A DNA stretch of 8,044 nucleotides from Erysipelotrichaceae bacterium (lineage in GTDB: Bacteria; Bacillota_I; Bacilli_A; Erysipelotrichales; Erysipelotrichaceae), in assembly GCA_900754715.1 (NCBI GenBank), contig CAAEDX010000096.1:1-8044 (forward strand), given 5' to 3'. A program made the translations under genes and the position numbers. Shown here in pieces: positions 5,406-8,044 of this stretch. The notes under the pieces were generated by a model. It did not search any database. It saw only the letters and a program-made list of their open reading frames with translations, and was not told the origin of the DNA. Every line of letters begins with the position of its first letter. Position 1 is the stretch's first letter.

Positions 5406-5840
5406 ATGAAGAAAGTGCTGCTGGCAGCGTGTCTGATGCTGTTGTGCGGCTGCGGTGGGATCGGATCGATGACGCACGGCAGCCTTGACATGGAACGGGC
5501 CCTGACCCAGATGGCCCAGACGATGCGTGAAGCCAAAGTCGGCGTGATGATGAACGAAACAGCCAATGATACCCAGACCCTGGAATCGCTTTACGGCCTG
5601 GAATTGTCCGAAGAAGAATATGCGCTCATCTGCGCCATCCGCGCGGATGTGACGCAGGAAGCCGCAATTTTTAAGTGTAACGCGCAAAATAGGAGTATAA
5701 TAGAAACGAGAGTAAATGAGCGCGCAGACGCGGCCAGGGCCCAGGACCTGCCTGTACAGACCGGGGAAAAGGGGGATTATCTGTACATCGCGATCGGCAA
5801 AGACGCGGTCTGGATGCGCAATTATCTGAAAGGTTTGTAG
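5406..5840 (+). CDS. DUF4358-like lipoprotein
   Basis: A 144-residue secreted lipoprotein. MKK and a hydrophobic stretch are followed by the lipobox LCGC, with lipidated Cys16 expected after signal peptidase II cleavage. The mature part has a helical segment (27-50), an acidic segment around ELSEEEY (66-72), then a pattern seen in DUF4358 lipoproteins of Firmicutes: EAAIFKC (85-91), a helix with Ile-Glu-x-Arg-Val-x-x-Arg (99-106), and a final KGDYLYIAIGKDA (122-134) strand pair. DUF4358 has no established function that I know of, so no role is assigned. ATG 5406 is used because GGGAGG lies six bases upstream and the signal peptide begins there; a longer in-frame start at 5367 lies within the terminator's T-run. 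It opens a three-gene unit, five bases ahead of the membrane protein. No convincing promoter is seen in front of it; only a weak TATAGT occurs at 5382-5387. Confidence 0.8.
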   Translation: MKKVLLAACLMLLCGCGGIGSMTHGSLDMERALTQMAQTMREAKVGVMMNETANDTQTLESLYGLELSEEEYALICAIRADVTQEAAIFKCNAQNRSIIETRVNERADAARAQDLPVQTGEKGDYLYIAIGKDAVWMRNYLKGL

Positions 5841-5845
5841 AATAT

Positions 5846-6712
5846 ATGAGAGTGATCAAAGAGATATACCGGCAGTTTGATTCATTCGACGGCCGCCTGT
5901 TTCGCTATGCCCTTGCCTTCAGCCTGCTGCTGGCGATCGCGCCGATCCTGATCGCGCTGATCCTGGTCTTTCAAAACAGCATCATCCTGAATGAGGGCGC
6001 GGCGGAAGTGCTCGTTTCCGTGCTGATCCAATACTTGCCCCGCGATATCATCGTTCCATTTGTTGAGTGGTTCTCCGGTGAGGGAGAGCCCATCGGCTTC
6101 TGGGCCACCATCTCGACGCTGGCCATCTCGTTTTATCTGGCCAGCCGCAGCATCTACTCGTTCTTGCTGATCTCGGCACAGGTGGAAAAAGTCAAGGTGC
6201 CGGCTGTCTACATCCGTCTGCGCGCGATCTTGCTGACAGTGTATTTCGCGCTGTACCTCTGCGTCTTTTACTGCTTGGTCGTCGTCTTTGAGCGCGTGTG
6301 GCTCATCTTGACGGCCATCCTCGCGATCGTATTGTTCATGTGCATGTATCATGCGCTTTCCTTTTATCACCGTCCGATGATGTATGGCATCGTCGGCTCG
6401 CTGTTCAGCGTCTGCTCCTTCGTCATCCTGGGCGCCGTGCTGACCAAGATGCTGGAGACATTCACATCATATTCCACCGTATACGGGCCGATGGCATCAT
6501 TCATGACTTTGTTGTTGTCAATCTACATCATCGCCTGTATTATATATCTGGGATTCTGCGTTCACATCGTGCTGGAAGAGACAGCTGATGTCAGCGAATG
6601 TGAACTGAAGAGAGGGATACTGCTCAGGCTGTCAATGGGCATCCTTTCCAGAATGGGACGAAAGAGAGGATCACATGAGAGTAACGATAAAGAAAATGGG
6701 GATCAACGGTGA
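5846..6712 (+). CDS. YihY/BrkB family integral membrane protein
   Basis: A 288-residue inner-membrane protein of the YihY/virulence factor BrkB family, once misnamed ribonuclease BN. The molecular function is not established. After a short cytoplasmic N-terminus with FDGRLFRYALAFSLLLAIAP (14-33), in which the LAF-SLLLAIAP segment is the family hallmark, about six membrane segments follow (22-43, 86-110, 124-148, 152-171, 181-200, 217-241). YSTVYGPMASFMTLLLSIYI (209-228) matches the conserved Y-x-x-Y-G-x-x-x-x-x-x-x-x-L segment. The usual Gly-Ala-Glu near the end of the last helix is replaced by Gly-Phe-Cys (236-238). The C-terminal tail is charged (RMGRKRG, then SNDKENGDQR). Spacing to the upstream gene is five bases; its ribosome site (GAAAGG, 5828-5833) lies inside that gene and is rather far from the ATG. 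The last 38 bases overlap the methyltransferase gene. Confidence 0.9.
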   Translation: MRVIKEIYRQFDSFDGRLFRYALAFSLLLAIAPILIALILVFQNSIILNEGAAEVLVSVLIQYLPRDIIVPFVEWFSGEGEPIGFWATISTLAISFYLASRSIYSFLLISAQVEKVKVPAVYIRLRAILLTVYFALYLCVFYCLVVVFERVWLILTAILAIVLFMCMYHALSFYHRPMMYGIVGSLFSVCSFVILGAVLTKMLETFTSYSTVYGPMASFMTLLLSIYIIACIIYLGFCVHIVLEETADVSECELKRGILLRLSMGILSRMGRKRGSHESNDKENGDQR

Positions 6713-7997
6713 GGGCATCGGCTACATCGACCGTCTGCCGGTATTCGTGCCGGGCGCGCTGCTCAATGAAGAAGCAGAGATCAAGGTGACCGAGCGCACG
6801 CAGCGTTATGCCCGCGCCAAAGTAGAAAAGATCATCAAGAGAAGCGAAAAGCGCGTCAAACCGCCTTGCGCCATCCAGCATCGCTGCGGTGCCTGTCCTT
6901 ATATGGTATGCGAATATGCGGAACAGCTTCGTTTCAAGCGCGACAACCTGCGTCAGTCATTGATCAAATACGCGCAGATCGATCCGAAGCTGATCGCGCC
7001 GGTGCAGCCCAGCCCCGCGCAGCTGCATTACCGCAATCAGTTCAAGCTGCCGGTGGGCATGCAGGAAGGAAAGCTGGTCAATGGCATGTATATGCCGAAT
7101 TCCAACATCTTTGTGCCGATGGAGACATGCCTCATCCATGAAGAAGGGCTGGAGGCGATGCGCAAGGCCATCCTCGAGGTATTGAACCAGCATGCGCTGC
7201 GGCCATATGACTGGCATCAGAAAAGAGGGCTGCGCCATTTGATCGTGCGCGGCTTTGAAGGCCGTTATCAGTGCACGCTCGTCACCGGGGAAGAACAGCT
7301 GCCCCAGGAACTGATCGATGCGCTGCTGCAGCTGGACGGGCTCGTTTCCCTGTGGCAGAGCATTCAGACAGCCAAGAAGACCCCGGATATCTTCGGTCCG
7401 AAGATGATCTTGCTGGGCGGACAGCGCAGCCTGACCATGCACTTGCACGGTCTGCGCATCCCGGTCTCACCGCGCTCGTTCTTTCAGCTGAACACCGCGC
7501 AGGCCACGAACCTGTATGCCTGCATCGATGATATGATCGCGCCGGGCCGTAAGCGCATCGTGGAAGCATACAGCGGCATCGGCGGCATTTCCATGTATCT
7601 GAAAGACAAGGCCGAAGAAGTCATCGGCATCGAGATCATCAAGGACGCTGTGCTGGATGCCAGAAAGGCCGCTGAGCGCAACGGCATCAAAAACGTCGAG
7701 TTCATCTGCGCCGATGCCGCCGATAAACTGACTTATCTGGCAAAGAAAAAGAACATCGATGTGCTGGTGGTCGATCCGCCGCGCAGCGGCCTGGATGAAC
7801 TGATGCTGGAAACGATATGCAGAAGCAGGATCGCCAAGATCATCTATGTCTCCTGCAATCCTTCTACGCTCGCCAAGAACCTGGCCGTGCTCAGCGAACG
7901 CTATGACGTCAGCAGGATCGTTCCTTTTGATATGTTCCCGCACACCGCGAATCTGGAGACGATCGTTCAGCTGGAACGCCGCCAAGGCAGAAGATAA
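6675..7997 (+). CDS. rlmD: 23S rRNA uracil-5-methyltransferase, RlmD/TrmA (RumA) family
   Basis: A 440-residue cytoplasmic enzyme that uses S-adenosylmethionine to methylate C5 of a uridine in 23S rRNA. Residues 1-55 form an RNA-binding TRAM domain (DGEGIGY-like start, then VFVPGAL). The Fe-S site is complete: Cys65-x5-Cys71-x2-Cys74 and Cys152. The SAM-dependent methyltransferase domain shows SFFQLN (Gln271), the AdoMet loop EAYSGIGGISMYL where most relatives have D-x-Y/F-x-G-x-G, DPPRSGL (Asp367), the catalytic nucleophile Cys394 in SCNPSTLAKNL and the general base Glu428 in FPHTANLETIVQL. All catalytic residues of E. coli RumA therefore have counterparts. Gram-positives often carry paralogues acting at U747 and/or U1939, so target site and symbol are tentative. 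ATG 6675 has GAGAGGA just upstream and lies 38 bases inside the preceding gene, implying translational coupling. A terminator follows the stop by nine bases. Confidence 0.94.
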   Translation: MRVTIKKMGINGEGIGYIDRLPVFVPGALLNEEAEIKVTERTQRYARAKVEKIIKRSEKRVKPPCAIQHRCGACPYMVCEYAEQLRFKRDNLRQSLIKYAQIDPKLIAPVQPSPAQLHYRNQFKLPVGMQEGKLVNGMYMPNSNIFVPMETCLIHEEGLEAMRKAILEVLNQHALRPYDWHQKRGLRHLIVRGFEGRYQCTLVTGEEQLPQELIDALLQLDGLVSLWQSIQTAKKTPDIFGPKMILLGGQRSLTMHLHGLRIPVSPRSFFQLNTAQATNLYACIDDMIAPGRKRIVEAYSGIGGISMYLKDKAEEVIGIEIIKDAVLDARKAAERNGIKNVEFICADAADKLTYLAKKKNIDVLVVDPPRSGLDELMLETICRSRIAKIIYVSCNPSTLAKNLAVLSERYDVSRIVPFDMFPHTANLETIVQLERRQGRR

Positions 7998-8006
7998 ATG
8001 AACCTG

Positions 8007-8036
8007 AAAAGGAGCCAGATGATCTGACTCCTTTTT
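8007..8036 (+). terminator. Intrinsic terminator after rlmD
   Basis: AAAAGGAG (8007-8014) pairs with CTCCTTTT (8028-8035). After one C/A mismatch, CAGA (8016-8019) pairs with TCTG (8023-8026) around a TGA loop. The T-run forms the end of the stem and extends to 8036. It is symmetric enough, with A's upstream and T's downstream, that it could also work in the opposite direction. Confidence 0.8.
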
Positions 8037-8044
8037 CTATGGAT

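Noticed and set aside
5157..5687. Minus-strand open frame of 176 codons across the pyrophosphatase-like and lipoprotein genes
   Set aside because: It covers the terminator and two supported genes on the other strand, has no recognisable motif and no convincing ribosome site.
7467..7985. Minus-strand open frames opposite rlmD
   Set aside because: They lie opposite the intact catalytic domain of the methyltransferase; His/Asp/Gln-rich composition marks them as antisense artefacts.
1..8044. Search for CRISPR arrays, tRNA/rRNA genes, insertion sequences, phage genes and riboswitches
   Set aside because: By eye there are no spaced direct repeats, no transposase or integrase motifs, no tRNA-like cloverleaf in the gaps, and the leaders are too short for a typical riboswitch.

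Overview
The window looks like a chromosomal segment of an obligately anaerobic, gut-type member of the Bacillota (Firmicutes). The reasons are strong Shine-Dalgarno sites (AAAGGAG, AAGGAGG), sigma-A-like promoters of the TTGACA/TATAAT type, short intrinsic terminators, and a gene set typical of anaerobes: a flavin-reductase/flavoredoxin, an FMN alpha-hydroxy-acid enzyme with a Cys-rich N-terminus, and a small protein resembling the tail of the anaerobic ribonucleotide reductase NrdD. Coding GC is moderately high (roughly mid-50s by eye). A lineage such as Erysipelotrichia is possible, but the window alone cannot prove it. No phage, transposon, CRISPR, tRNA or rRNA is visible.

Layout. The left quarter (1-2056) is read leftward: a MarR-type regulator, then a MATE-family multidrug/toxin exporter whose start lies inside the end of the regulator gene, then the first 50 codons of a flavin-reductase-like protein that runs off the window. 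A good promoter with an inverted repeat at its start site precedes marR, suggesting an autoregulated drug-response unit.

The rest (2245-7997) is read rightward. A glycerate 2-kinase (2245-3405) is followed by a 94-residue protein (3450-3734) whose C-terminal third matches the glycyl-radical tail of class III ribonucleotide reductase. That small gene has its own strong promoter overlapping the kinase gene's end, and a terminator follows it. Next comes a two-gene unit, also with its own promoter and terminator: an FMN-dependent alpha-hydroxy-acid dehydrogenase/oxidase-like enzyme (3912-4934) and a short, divergent family I inorganic pyrophosphatase-like protein (4945-5334). The last unit holds a DUF4358-like lipoprotein (5406-5840), a YihY/BrkB-family membrane protein (5846-6712) and an RlmD/TrmA-family rRNA uracil-5-methyltransferase (6675-7997), ending at a clear terminator.

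Most of the window is ordinary housekeeping or accessory metabolism. The most interesting item is the stand-alone NrdD-tail-like protein. It could be a repair or 'spare-part' subunit for anaerobic ribonucleotide reductase, by analogy with YfiD/GrcA for pyruvate formate-lyase, but this is inference. The next most interesting are the pyrophosphatase-like protein lacking several catalytic positions and the Cys-rich N-terminus of its operon partner. No gap between genes exceeds 190 bases.
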